This document shows, piece after piece, positions 8,378-15,955 of a stretch of DNA of 64,000 bases. Positions within the stretch are counted from its first letter, which is position 1. The number at the start of each line of letters is the position of its first letter. The DNA is taken from positions 1-64,000 of the forward strand of contig JAZNEJ010000001.1 in assembly GCA_045588575.1 (NCBI GenBank). Direction: 5' to 3'. The notes below the pieces were generated by a model. The model was not told the origin of the DNA, searched no databases, and saw nothing but the letters and a program-made list of their open reading frames with translations. The DNA is from RGIG5299 sp045588575. GTDB taxonomy: Bacteria > Bacillota > Clostridia > Oscillospirales > RGIG5299. Both the position numbers and the translations under genes were made by a program.

Positions 8378-8427
8378 TACTTTTTTTGAAATTTTTTTAT
8401 ATTTTTTTATTCTTTTTATTTTGAGCT

Positions 8428-9009
8428 TTATTTTTCAAAAACAACGGCGTCATCGTTTGTTAAAGCATATATTTTATAACGGTTTTCCGCCTTTAATTTT
8501 TCGTAAACGTCCTTTCTCGTTTCGTCGTAATGGCAGATGGCAATTCCGTCAAAAAGCTTTAAGCCTTCGAAATCGGGCATAATCTTGGGAAGCTCGTCAA
8601 AGGCGGCAACGTGCTCAATATTTTGCGAAACTATATGCACACCCGCACTTCCGCCAACGTAAACCACGCCCGACTCAATGAGGCGAATAATTTCCTTGTC
8701 AAAACCTCTGCTTTTTATTCTCTTGAGCATCTCAAAGGTATTTCCGCCGCCGATATAAAGAATATCAAGGTCGGTTAAACCGAAATATTCTTCGGTGTTA
8801 TAATAATCGAAAACTCGAATATTTTCCCTTTTAAATCCATATCTCATAAGGCGCTGATAAAAGAGGTCGCTCGCAAGAGTTCTCTTGCTCGCCTTTTCGT
8901 TTGGCACAAAAAGTATTTTAGCGTCCTCAATCGGTTTTGAAATATTTTCAACAATAACTTTTTTCGAATTTTCGTTTTGGAAATCTCTCGACGTAAGAAT
9001 AAGCTTCAT
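8428..9009 (-). CDS. Peptidase E-like serine peptidase (family S51)
   Basis: A 193-residue cytoplasmic protein with the S51 fold signature: LYIGGGNTFEML, then the nucleophile elbow GGSAGVH and the ICHYDE segment that supplies the active-site His. Members are aspartyl dipeptidases (PepE) or cyanophycinase-like peptidases. The length is a little short of the usual ~230, mostly at the C-terminus. It is divergent from tcdA and stands alone. Substrate specificity cannot be told from the sequence. Confidence 0.8.
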   Translation of the reverse strand: MKLILTSRDFQNENSKKVIVENISKPIEDAKILFVPNEKASKRTLASDLFYQRLMRYGFKRENIRVFDYYNTEEYFGLTDLDILYIGGGNTFEMLKRIKSRGFDKEIIRLIESGVVYVGGSAGVHIVSQNIEHVAAFDELPKIMPDFEGLKLFDGIAICHYDETRKDVYEKLKAENRYKIYALTNDDAVVFEK

Positions 9010-9075
9010 TTCGGTCTGCCTTTAACTGTTTTTATATTATTTTATCATATTTTTATTAAAAAGCCAACTGCATCG

Positions 9076-9104
9076 TTGATTTTTTTCGGTTTTCGTGTTA
9101 AAAT
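9076..9104 (+). promoter_or_regulatory. Promoter of tcdA
   Basis: TTGATT (9076-9081), 17-bp spacer, TAAAAT (9099-9104), about 20 bp upstream of the tcdA start. Confidence 0.55.
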
Positions 9105-9125
9105 TATTTTAAAAGGGAGATGCTT

Positions 9126-9830
9126 ATGGAAGAAATTTACCAGCGTACCGCAATGCTTATAGGTGAAGATGCGGTAAATCTTTTAAAAAGCAAAACGGTT
9201 GCGGTTTTCGGTTTGGGCGGAGTTGGCAGCTACGTTGCCGCAGCGCTTGCAAGAGCGGGCATTGGCAAGCTTTTGCTTATTGATTTCGATACCGTTTCAA
9301 AAACGAATATAAACCGTCAGCTTTTCGCTTTAAATTCAACCGTTGGACGCTATAAAACCGACGTTGCCGCCGAATATATCAAAGATATATCAGCTGAAAT
9401 TAAAGCGGTGCCTCTTAACCTTAACTATTCGATTGAAACTGCCGACAGCGTGCCGCTTTCGGAATGCGATTATATTGCCGACTGCATTGATACGGTTTCT
9501 TCCAAGCTTCTTTTAATAGAAAACGCAAACAAGCTTAACGTTCCCGTAATTTCTTCAATGGGCACCGGAAATAAGCTTCACCCCGAGCGTTTTCAAATAA
9601 GTGATATTTCCAAAACATCGGTTTGTCCGCTTGCAAGGGTAATGCGCCGAGAGTTAAAGGCAAGAGGAATAAAAAAGCTTTCGGTTTTATGGTCCGATGA
9701 AATTCCCATAACTCCAAAAAACGCCGAAAACCAAAAAGGAAAGCAAACACCCGCTTCAATTTCCTTTGTACCTTCCGCAGCAGGACTGATAATTGCGGGA
9801 GAAATTGTAAGAAAGCTTTGTAATATTTAA
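9126..9830 (+). CDS. tcdA: tRNA threonylcarbamoyladenosine dehydratase (TcdA/CsdL family)
   Basis: E1-like ThiF/MoeB-fold enzyme that cyclises t6A37 of tRNA to ct6A. It shows the Rossmann ATP-binding loop GLGGVGSY near residue 28, DFDTVSKTNINRQ (adenylation Arg/Asn), DCIDTVSSK, and the C-terminal PSAAGLIIAGEIVRK helix typical of TcdA. At 234 residues it matches the bacterial family. An in-frame ATG at 9120 overlaps the ribosome site; AAGGGAG at 9113-9119 has a 6-nt spacing to the ATG at 9126, so that start is chosen. Confidence 0.9.
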   Translation: MEEIYQRTAMLIGEDAVNLLKSKTVAVFGLGGVGSYVAAALARAGIGKLLLIDFDTVSKTNINRQLFALNSTVGRYKTDVAAEYIKDISAEIKAVPLNLNYSIETADSVPLSECDYIADCIDTVSSKLLLIENANKLNVPVISSMGTGNKLHPERFQISDISKTSVCPLARVMRRELKARGIKKLSVLWSDEIPITPKNAENQKGKQTPASISFVPSAAGLIIAGEIVRKLCNI

Positions 9831-9856
9831 TCTAACTGATTTGAAAGAAACTTTAT

Positions 9857-10447
9857 ATGAAAAACAAAAGTATTTTCAGAAAAAACGTTAAAAAATTTTT
9901 CAAACAGGCATTGAAAATTAAAAAAACATTGTTGTTTTTCCTCGCCGTCCAATTGGTTTGTCTTGCATTGTTTTTAACACCGCAATGGCAAGAAATAAAC
10001 ACCTCTGATACACATACAATTCAAGGCAAAGTAGAAAGCTACTGGATATTGAATATGCCCGGAAGGTCAAACCGCATATATATTACCGTAAATAATGAAG
10101 AATATGTATTGTACTGGCATCGATGGTATAATGAAGAATTTAAACCTTCTCATCACTATAACTTTGACGAATTGATAGGCGAAAAAGTTTTTCTCGTTGT
10201 CTGCAACGGAACAACTAAAGCAGTAGGTCTAAAAAGTGAGGACACCGTATATTATAAATTGGAATATTACAACTCTCAAGCCGCTGTCCAGAGAATGTTT
10301 AAAAATATCGCCTTACCGATAATATGGTTTATCACTACTGTCTTTTTTGCACCTTTTATTTTACTTCCGTTTTTGGGAATATCTTTCGGCAAACGTAAAT
10401 CCTCAAAAAATAAACAGAATAAAAAATTTAAAAGCTCACAAGTTTAA
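9857..10447 (+). CDS. Hypothetical membrane protein
   Basis: A 196-residue protein with a basic N-terminus, one TM helix (~20-41), an extracytoplasmic region rich in Tyr and Trp (~42-145), a second TM helix (~148-172) and a Lys-rich cytosolic tail. The loop could be a small beta-barrel (GKVESYWILNM...IYITVNNEEYVLYWHRW), similar to DUF3592-type membrane proteins, but I cannot assign it. It follows tcdA by 26 bases. A hairpin overlapping its stop codon acts as terminator. Confidence 0.75.
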   Translation: MKNKSIFRKNVKKFFKQALKIKKTLLFFLAVQLVCLALFLTPQWQEINTSDTHTIQGKVESYWILNMPGRSNRIYITVNNEEYVLYWHRWYNEEFKPSHHYNFDELIGEKVFLVVCNGTTKAVGLKSEDTVYYKLEYYNSQAAVQRMFKNIALPIIWFITTVFFAPFILLPFLGISFGKRKSSKNKQNKKFKSSQV

Positions 10448-10460
10448 AACTTGTGAGCTT
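10432..10460 (+). terminator. Bidirectional terminator
   Basis: 11-bp stem AAGCTCACAAG/CTTGTGAGCTT between convergent genes, T-rich on both sides. The left arm overlaps the end of the 196-residue gene. Confidence 0.7.
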
Positions 10461-10464
10461 CTTT

Positions 10465-10683
10465 TCATTTTGGATTTTCATCAAGATTCTGCACGTCGCC
10501 GTTTGCAGGTCTTTTAACCTCTCTTGCCTCGGTATAAATAACGTTACCTTCTTTTCTAACTTTGCTTTTCGGCTTAAAAAGCGAAACTACAAAGCGGCAG
10601 AGGGTGAAAAACGCCGTTACCAAAAAGAGTATTAAAAGCGGAAACGCAATCATTCTGAGAAAAACAATAAGCAATCGCTTCAC
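10465..10683 (-). CDS. Small single-TM hypothetical protein
   Basis: A 72-residue protein with a long hydrophobic helix (~4-35) and a charged tail ending in a Pro/Asn-rich segment. The start is GTG, overlapping the TGA stop of the upstream membrane protein (GTGA), which indicates translational coupling and supports it being a real gene. No family recognised. Confidence 0.6.
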   Translation of the reverse strand: MKRLLIVFLRMIAFPLLILFLVTAFFTLCRFVVSLFKPKSKVRKEGNVIYTEAREVKRPANGDVQNLDENPK

Positions 10684-11276
10684 CCTGCCTTTCTTTTATT
10701 TGTAATATAATAAATAAAGTAATGAGCGCCGAAAATAACGGGATATAAAACATAAGCAACAAGACCGGTATCATAACCCATATCGGAGCTTATTCTCAAA
10801 TTAGGAAAAACCATACCCGCCGAGGAAACCGAAGTTGCAGTCATTTCGTTTGAAATTATAACGTTAAGACATATAAACAAAAATACCGAAACGAAAAAGA
10901 AAACGGTTTTGTTTTTCAAAATGAAATTAGCGGCAAAGCTAACGAGATAGGCTGCACCAACAAAAATAATTATAGGTAAAACGCTTTCGGTAAAGTTATC
11001 ATAACCGTTTAAAATTAAGTTAACCGCAATTCCCGAAACGGTTGCGGTTAAAGCAATTATACCGCCCTGCAAATATTCTTTTTCATAAATTTTAACTATC
11101 ATAGCGGAAAATGCGAAAAAAACGCAAAAAGCATAAACAAGCATTAAAACAAAAAGCAAAACAAGAGCTGCCATGCCGTCCATTGCGTTATTTATTGCAT
11201 TTGCCAAAATTCTTATAAGCGCGGCAACGGTAAAAAGTATTAAAACCGCAACGGGTTCTTTAAACGAAAGCTTCAT
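10680..11276 (-). CDS. Hypothetical polytopic membrane protein
   Basis: A 198-residue protein with about six hydrophobic segments and short loops. The ATG has GGAG 8 nt upstream and a promoter at 11306-11334. It is followed by a translationally coupled small TM protein. No conserved family motif is visible. Confidence 0.7.
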   Translation of the reverse strand: MKLSFKEPVAVLILFTVAALIRILANAINNAMDGMAALVLLFVLMLVYAFCVFFAFSAMIVKIYEKEYLQGGIIALTATVSGIAVNLILNGYDNFTESVLPIIIFVGAAYLVSFAANFILKNKTVFFFVSVFLFICLNVIISNEMTATSVSSAGMVFPNLRISSDMGYDTGLVAYVLYPVIFGAHYFIYYITNKRKAG

Positions 11277-11305
11277 TAAACGTCTCCTTAAAAATTCCTA
11301 TTTAT

Positions 11306-11334
11306 ATTGTACCACAAAATTTGCAATTTTCCAA
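11306..11334 (-). promoter_or_regulatory. Promoter of the 198-residue membrane protein operon
   Basis: Minus strand: TTGGAA (11329-11334), 17-bp spacer, TACAAT (11306-11311). Confidence 0.55.
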
Positions 11335-11418
11335 ACCGATTTCGTAAATTTTTTCTTAAAATATATGAATATCACCTAAAAAAAGGGACAAACTGTGGAA
11401 AAACAAGAGGTGATATTT

Positions 11419-12111
11419 TTGAAATTACACAAAAAGATAATTTGCGCTTCACTCGCACTTATTTTGCTTTTTTCTTTCACAGCTTTGAGCGTTACCTTTT
11501 TTCAAAAATCGGAGCAAACGCTTTCCAGACTTGGTTCGCAAGGCAGAGAAGTAACGTTAATTCAAGAGAAGCTTATTGAAAAGGGTTATTTATGCGATAA
11601 TGAGGCCGACGGCATTTTCGGTGTTAAAACCTTAAAGGCTTTAAAGGAATTCCAAAAAGACAACGGTTTGGTTGTTGACGGAATTGCAGGTCCGAAAACA
11701 CTCAAAGCGCTTGGAATTAAAGAATCCGCAAAAGATAATCCGCAAAAAGATAAAACTCTTGAGCTTCTTGCAAGAGTAATTTCAGCCGAAGCGCGAGGAG
11801 AGCCTTATGAGGGGCAGATTGCGGTTGGCGCCGTTGTTTTAAACCGAGTTAAGCATCCTTCTTTTCCCAACACGGTGGCAGGAGTAATTTATCAGCCCGG
11901 GGCCTTTGATACCGTTTCCGACGGTCAGATAAACCTTGAGCCTACCGATTCCGCCTACCGTGCCGCAGAGGACGCTCTTGCAGGTGTTGACCCCACGGGC
12001 GGTTGTCTTTACTTCTACGACCCGCGTTATACCTCGAATAAATATATGCTTTCGCTTCCCGTTGTTATGAGAATAGGCAACCATTTATTTTGCGACCCGC
12101 CTCAAAGCTAA
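11419..12111 (+). CDS. sleB: SleB-like spore cortex-lytic enzyme
   Basis: Secreted cell-wall hydrolase with an N-terminal signal peptide (~1-25), a PG_binding_1 repeat (~40-95: LGSQGREVTLIQEKLIEKG...KALKEFQKDNG) and a C-terminal SleB/Hydrolase_2 domain (~112-228). The catalytic Glu is in SAEARGEP, and GAVVLNRV, DPTGGCLYFYDP and GNHLFC follow. SleB is a lytic transglycosylase that degrades spore cortex muramic-delta-lactam during germination. In-frame GTG at 11395 has no ribosome site; GAGGTGAT lies 6 nt before TTG 11419 and yields a clean signal peptide. Ordinary vegetative cwlJ/sleB relatives share this layout, so the symbol is by family. Confidence 0.85.
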   Translation: MKLHKKIICASLALILLFSFTALSVTFFQKSEQTLSRLGSQGREVTLIQEKLIEKGYLCDNEADGIFGVKTLKALKEFQKDNGLVVDGIAGPKTLKALGIKESAKDNPQKDKTLELLARVISAEARGEPYEGQIAVGAVVLNRVKHPSFPNTVAGVIYQPGAFDTVSDGQINLEPTDSAYRAAEDALAGVDPTGGCLYFYDPRYTSNKYMLSLPVVMRIGNHLFCDPPQS

Positions 12112-12118
12112 AAAATCA

Positions 12119-12147
12119 TTGCCTTTCCCCCGTTGTTGTGTTAAAAT
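12119..12147 (+). promoter_or_regulatory. Promoter of the 205-residue membrane protein
   Basis: TTGCCT (12119-12124), 17-bp spacer, TAAAAT (12142-12147). Confidence 0.5.
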
Positions 12148-12177
12148 ATTAGCGTAAGCTTTTTATGGGGGATTTTT

Positions 12178-12795
12178 ATGTTTAAAAAATATATATTAAC
12201 CTTTTTAAATTCTCTTCTTTTTCTTTACGTTGCAACCTTTTCTTCCGCCGGACTTTCTTATTTAGTGCGTTTGGCAATAATAATGGTTTTTCCGTCCAGC
12301 ATTGTGAGAAACATTTGTTACACGCTTTTTATGGGCGGAATAATTTTCTTCTTGGTCTTTCTTTGCGGCAGTAATATGGGTTACAGGCATTACGATTGCG
12401 ATAAAAAGTTTTCGGCATCTCTTGCAACGTTGCCTTTCATTCCGTCGCTCGTAATTTACGCCGCAGTTTCGTTTTACTTTTCCTTTCATCTTTTTACCTG
12501 CGGTCCCGTTAACACCTTCGTTGCGGCAATTATGAACGTTTCAGAGGTTGAAAAAATAGATTTTGTTGCTTATCCGCCCGCAACGGTTTATGCAATAATA
12601 GGTTTTATTATTTTTTCCTCGCTTTATCTTTTTGCCTTTTTCTTGGGAATGAAGGCAGGCTATAAAGATAAGCTTGAAGATGGTGAAATTCACAAAAAAA
12701 TTCTCAGAGCTTTCTTGAAGAAAAAAGCCGAGGAAACCCCAAAAGAGCCCGAAGAAGCGCCTTTGGAAGAAAACAACGGCTCAACGGAATCTTAA
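12178..12795 (+). CDS. Hypothetical four-TM membrane protein
   Basis: A 205-residue protein with hydrophobic helices at about 8-32, 42-62, 78-100 and 133-158 and an acidic cytosolic tail rich in Glu and Pro after residue 165. It has its own promoter and terminator, so it is monocistronic. No recognised family. Confidence 0.7.
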   Translation: MFKKYILTFLNSLLFLYVATFSSAGLSYLVRLAIIMVFPSSIVRNICYTLFMGGIIFFLVFLCGSNMGYRHYDCDKKFSASLATLPFIPSLVIYAAVSFYFSFHLFTCGPVNTFVAAIMNVSEVEKIDFVAYPPATVYAIIGFIIFSSLYLFAFFLGMKAGYKDKLEDGEIHKKILRAFLKKKAEETPKEPEEAPLEENNGSTES

Positions 12796-12797
12796 TA

Positions 12798-12827
12798 AAA
12801 AAATCCGTCGTAAGCGACGGATTTTTA
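12798..12827 (+). terminator. Bidirectional terminator between membrane protein gene and mntP
   Basis: AAATCCGTCG/CGACGGATTT stem with TAAG loop, T-rich on both strands, between convergent genes. Confidence 0.85.
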
Positions 12828-12835
12828 TTTTTCAA

Positions 12836-13393
12836 TTACAGCCCGAACAAATCGGTAACCAAAATTTTAACGGCAATTAAAATAAGCACTATGCCGCCTA
12901 CAAGCTCCGCCTTTGAAGAATATCTTTCTCCCAAGCGGTTACCGAGCTTAACACCAACGGCAGAAAGCGTAAAGGTTGTTACGCCTATAAGAGGCGCCGC
13001 AAACAAAATATTAACGTTATCAAAGGCAAATGTTACGCCAACCGTCAGTGCGTCGATGCTGCTTGCAATTGCAAGAGGAAGCATGGTTTTAAAGGTAAAT
13101 GAATTATTAAGCTCCTCTACACCCTTAACGGCTTCTCTAATCATATTTGCGCCTATTAAGGTGAGCAAGACAAATGCAATCCAATGGTCGAAGCTTTCAA
13201 CAACTCCTTTAAAGGAATAGCCGAAAAAATAACCCAAAACGGGCATTAACGCCTGAGCGCCGCCAAACCACAGTGCCGCCGACATAATATGCTTTATTTC
13301 AGCCTTTTTAACCGAAAGTCCTTTGCAAATTGCAATTGCAAAGGCATCCATCGAAAGAGCTATTGCAATGGTGAAAATTTCAACAAATCCCAT
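12836..13393 (-). CDS. mntP: Manganese efflux pump MntP
   Basis: A 185-residue, six-TM protein of two DUF204 repeats. Repeat 1 begins IAIALSMDAFAIAICKG and repeat 2 has IASSIDALTVGVTFAF; the paired Asp residues in SMDAF and SIDAL are the conserved metal-binding positions. It exports Mn2+. Unlike many mntP genes it has no room for a yybP-ykoY Mn riboswitch: only 26 bases separate it from the upstream co-directional gene, so it is likely expressed from the promoter at 14032-14060. Confidence 0.93.
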   Translation of the reverse strand: MGFVEIFTIAIALSMDAFAIAICKGLSVKKAEIKHIMSAALWFGGAQALMPVLGYFFGYSFKGVVESFDHWIAFVLLTLIGANMIREAVKGVEELNNSFTFKTMLPLAIASSIDALTVGVTFAFDNVNILFAAPLIGVTTFTLSAVGVKLGNRLGERYSSKAELVGGIVLILIAVKILVTDLFGL

Positions 13394-13419
13394 TTGTTTC
13401 TCCGTTTGTTTTAGTTAAA

Positions 13420-14007
13420 TTATTCTGTTTCTTCCTCAAATGGAGGCAGTTTTTCCACAAAGTTCAAAACGCTTTGATATTCGTTTTCCTCGGCATTTCT
13501 TGTAAAAATTACAAAAGATGCGGGCAAAAGATAGCTTTCTTTAACGCCCAAGGCCTCGGTTGAAACCTTATAGCCTCTTCCGTCAAAGCAGGTGGGATAA
13601 ACGAGCCCATTTAAACTTTCAACGGTTTCGCCGTAGTTAAGAAGCGTTCTCGCGCAGTTTTCATCGCAAAGAATAAGAGTGGTTTTGCCCTTCATCATTT
13701 CAAGAGTAAGCTGCTCGTAAAGCGTGCCGCTTGCACCGTTATTGGCAAGATAAAGAGCCTTAACACCAATTTCAACCTTGCCGTCACCGTTTACGTCTCC
13801 CATTTTCTCGGCTATTGCGGTTTGAACCGCCTCAATATCGGCATCGTAAACACTGCTTTCGGTGAAGACTATAACGTTTACGTCGTAAACGGGCTTGGTA
13901 ATAAGGTTAACCGTTAAAAAAGTTCCTATCAGAACCAAAACCGTAACTATTACTATATATATCTTGTAGTGATACCAAAAATTCGAAATCTTTTTAGAAA
14001 AGGTCAT
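13420..14007 (-). CDS. Hypothetical membrane-anchored protein with a Ca-binding-like loop
   Basis: A 195-residue protein with a short cytosolic N-terminus, one TM helix (~16-37) and an extracytoplasmic domain. The domain contains GDVNGDGKVEIG, which has the Asp-x-Asn-x-Asp-Gly spacing of EF-hand and dockerin calcium loops. The rest resembles a periplasmic-binding-like fold, but I cannot assign it. The start has GGAGG 8 nt upstream. It is followed by mntP, likely on one transcript. Confidence 0.7.
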   Translation of the reverse strand: MTFSKKISNFWYHYKIYIVIVTVLVLIGTFLTVNLITKPVYDVNVIVFTESSVYDADIEAVQTAIAEKMGDVNGDGKVEIGVKALYLANNGASGTLYEQLTLEMMKGKTTLILCDENCARTLLNYGETVESLNGLVYPTCFDGRGYKVSTEALGVKESYLLPASFVIFTRNAEENEYQSVLNFVEKLPPFEEETE

Positions 14008-14031
14008 TTTTCATTCCTCCAAGTGTTTAAC

Positions 14032-14060
14032 ATTGTAACATATTTTTTTAAAAAGTGCAA
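14032..14060 (-). promoter_or_regulatory. Promoter of the 195-residue gene and mntP
   Basis: Minus strand: TTGCAC (14055-14060), 17-bp spacer, TACAAT (14032-14037). Confidence 0.6.
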
Positions 14061-14078
14061 GTAAAACAGCCTTTTCAA

Positions 14079-14107
14079 TTGACATTTAAGGTTATATTAT
14101 CTATAAT
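14079..14107 (+). promoter_or_regulatory. Consensus promoter of luxS
   Basis: TTGACA (14079-14084), 17-bp spacer, TATAAT (14102-14107), both perfect matches to the sigma-A consensus. Confidence 0.85.
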
Positions 14108-14144
14108 AATTACATAATTTATTCTTCTTTCGGAGGATTCTTTA

Positions 14145-14612
14145 ATGGAGAAAATTGCAAGCTTTAGGGTAAATCATCTCAACTTGTTTCCCGGTCTTTA
14201 TCTTTCAAGAAAAGATTACAGCGGCAAAACCGCCGTTTCCACCTTCGATTTGAGAATAACCGCCCCAAATCGCGAGCCTGCTATGGATGCAAGTGCAATG
14301 CACACAATTGAGCATTTAGGCGCCACCTTTTTGAGAAACTCAAAGTTAAAAGACGATGTTGTATACTTCGGGCCTATGGGTTGTCAAACCGGTTTTTACG
14401 CCGTTTTTTTCGGCGACCTTGTTCCCGAAAATGTCTTTTCTTTAATTTTGGAAATGTGTGATTATATAATCTCCTTTGAAGGAGAAATTCCCGGCGCAAA
14501 GCCTGAAGAATGCGGAAATTTCTCATTTCAAAACCTTAAAAAAGCAAAGGAATATATATCCCGATATAAAGACGATTTAATTAAAAACAAAAGAACGGTT
14601 TATCCCGATTAA
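14145..14612 (+). CDS. luxS: S-ribosylhomocysteine lyase LuxS
   Basis: A 155-residue enzyme of the activated methyl cycle that cleaves S-ribosylhomocysteine to homocysteine and DPD, the precursor of autoinducer-2. The metal site is complete: HTIEH supplies two His, and the Cys in EECGN is the third ligand. The catalytic Cys sits in GCQTGFY. That motif is usually GCRTGFY; Gln here is a known-type substitution in some Firmicutes but worth noting. Monocistronic, with its own promoter and terminator. Confidence 0.95.
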   Translation: MEKIASFRVNHLNLFPGLYLSRKDYSGKTAVSTFDLRITAPNREPAMDASAMHTIEHLGATFLRNSKLKDDVVYFGPMGCQTGFYAVFFGDLVPENVFSLILEMCDYIISFEGEIPGAKPEECGNFSFQNLKKAKEYISRYKDDLIKNKRTVYPD

Positions 14613-14617
14613 AAATT

Positions 14618-14649
14618 AACAGCTTCGCAAAATGCGAAGCTGTTTTTTT
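14618..14649 (+). terminator. Terminator after luxS
   Basis: 12-bp stem AACAGCTTCGCA/TGCGAAGCTGTT with AAA loop and T-run; may also serve convergent folC. Confidence 0.85.
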
Positions 14650-15913
14650 AGGTTTTTATTTTTCCGAGCGTTCCGAAAATCGCCTTGGGAAGATAAAGTG
14701 AGCCGCAAACAAGAACCAAGCTGTTATTTTTATCTTTTTTGGCGCGTTTCAAAGCCGCTTTAAAGGCTTTTTTTGCAAAGGAATATTCGGTAACGTCGCC
14801 ACAATATTTTCTTGCCTCTTGGGCAAGAATCTTCGTTTCAAGGCTTCTTTCATTTTCGCTTAAAGTTACGTAAACCGAGTCGGAAATTTTCGAAATTTTC
14901 GATATAATGTCGGCGTATTTTTTATCGTTACACATTGCTATAACGGTTAAAACCTTTTTGTCTTTATAAAGCTCCTTAACGTTTTTCGAAAGAAGTTCCA
15001 TTCCGTTTTCATTATGCGCGCCGTCTACTATCACCAAGGGTGCGTCGCAAAGCTTTTCAAAGCGGCACGGCATTTTTGCATTAAAAACGCCGTTTTGAAG
15101 AGCTTTTTTGTTTATATCGGGATAAGCCGCAAAAACCGCTTCAATTGCGGTAACCGCATTTTCAAGTTGAAAGCTTCCCGCCATTCCCGTTTTAAAAGAA
15201 ATTCCTTTATATTCAAACGAAACACCATCTTTTTCAATTTTAACCTTTTTTGCTTTTGAAACGTCGGCAAGCGCAAGGCTGTTTTTTTGATTATCCGCTA
15301 CCGCAGAGGCGGCAGTAATTACCTCTTCGCAGTTTAAACCCGATATAACGGTTTTGCCGTATGGCTTAACTATTCCGAGCTTTTCATAGGCAATTTCCAA
15401 AACGGTTTCTCCCAAAACTGCGGTATGGTCAAGTGAAATTGAGGTTATAACGCTGCAAAGCGGCGTTGAAATTACGTTAGTTGCATCAAATCTGCCGCCA
15501 AGCCCCGTTTCCAAAACAACCACGTCGCATTTTTCTTTTTTAAAGCAAAGCATTGCCGCCGCAGTTATAATTTCAAATTGAGTAACGTCTTCAAGCTCTA
15601 AGGCTTTTATTTTTGAAACTGCCGATGCAAATTTTCTTTTTGAAATGTTTTTACCGTCTATTTTAATTCTTTCGGTAAATTCGTAAATATAAGGCGAGCT
15701 GTACATTCCGCATTTTTCACCGGCAAACGATAAAACGGTTGAAATATAGGCGCAGGTTGAGCCCTTGCCGTTTGTTCCCGCAACGTGAATAAATCTAAGT
15801 TCTTTTTCGGGATTTCCCAAAGCATTTAAAATTTTTCGTTCTCTTTCAAGAGAAGGCTCGCGCGGAAACCGTGAGAAAGAATCAATATAGCTTAAAGCTT
15901 CTTTGTATTTCAT
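14648..15913 (-). CDS. folC: Folylpolyglutamate/dihydrofolate synthase
   Basis: A 421-residue Mur-ligase-fold enzyme that adds glutamates to folates, and may also make dihydrofolate. It shows the ATP loop HVAGTNGKGST near residue 43, the folate-site region LETGLGGRFDATN, ITSISLDHTAVLG, and the C-terminal domain segment IVDGAHNENGM. The length is typical. Separated from the upstream glycosidase gene by about 40 bases and on the same strand, so co-transcription is possible. Confidence 0.93.
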   Translation of the reverse strand: MKYKEALSYIDSFSRFPREPSLERERKILNALGNPEKELRFIHVAGTNGKGSTCAYISTVLSFAGEKCGMYSSPYIYEFTERIKIDGKNISKRKFASAVSKIKALELEDVTQFEIITAAAMLCFKKEKCDVVVLETGLGGRFDATNVISTPLCSVITSISLDHTAVLGETVLEIAYEKLGIVKPYGKTVISGLNCEEVITAASAVADNQKNSLALADVSKAKKVKIEKDGVSFEYKGISFKTGMAGSFQLENAVTAIEAVFAAYPDINKKALQNGVFNAKMPCRFEKLCDAPLVIVDGAHNENGMELLSKNVKELYKDKKVLTVIAMCNDKKYADIISKISKISDSVYVTLSENERSLETKILAQEARKYCGDVTEYSFAKKAFKAALKRAKKDKNNSLVLVCGSLYLPKAIFGTLGKIKT

Positions 15914-15955
15914 AAAAACAACCTTTCGAGTATGGCTAAAATCACAGTCATTTTA

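Noticed and set aside
12836..13420. Mn-responsive yybP-ykoY riboswitch before mntP
   Set aside because: Only 26 bases separate mntP from the upstream gene, too few for the riboswitch.
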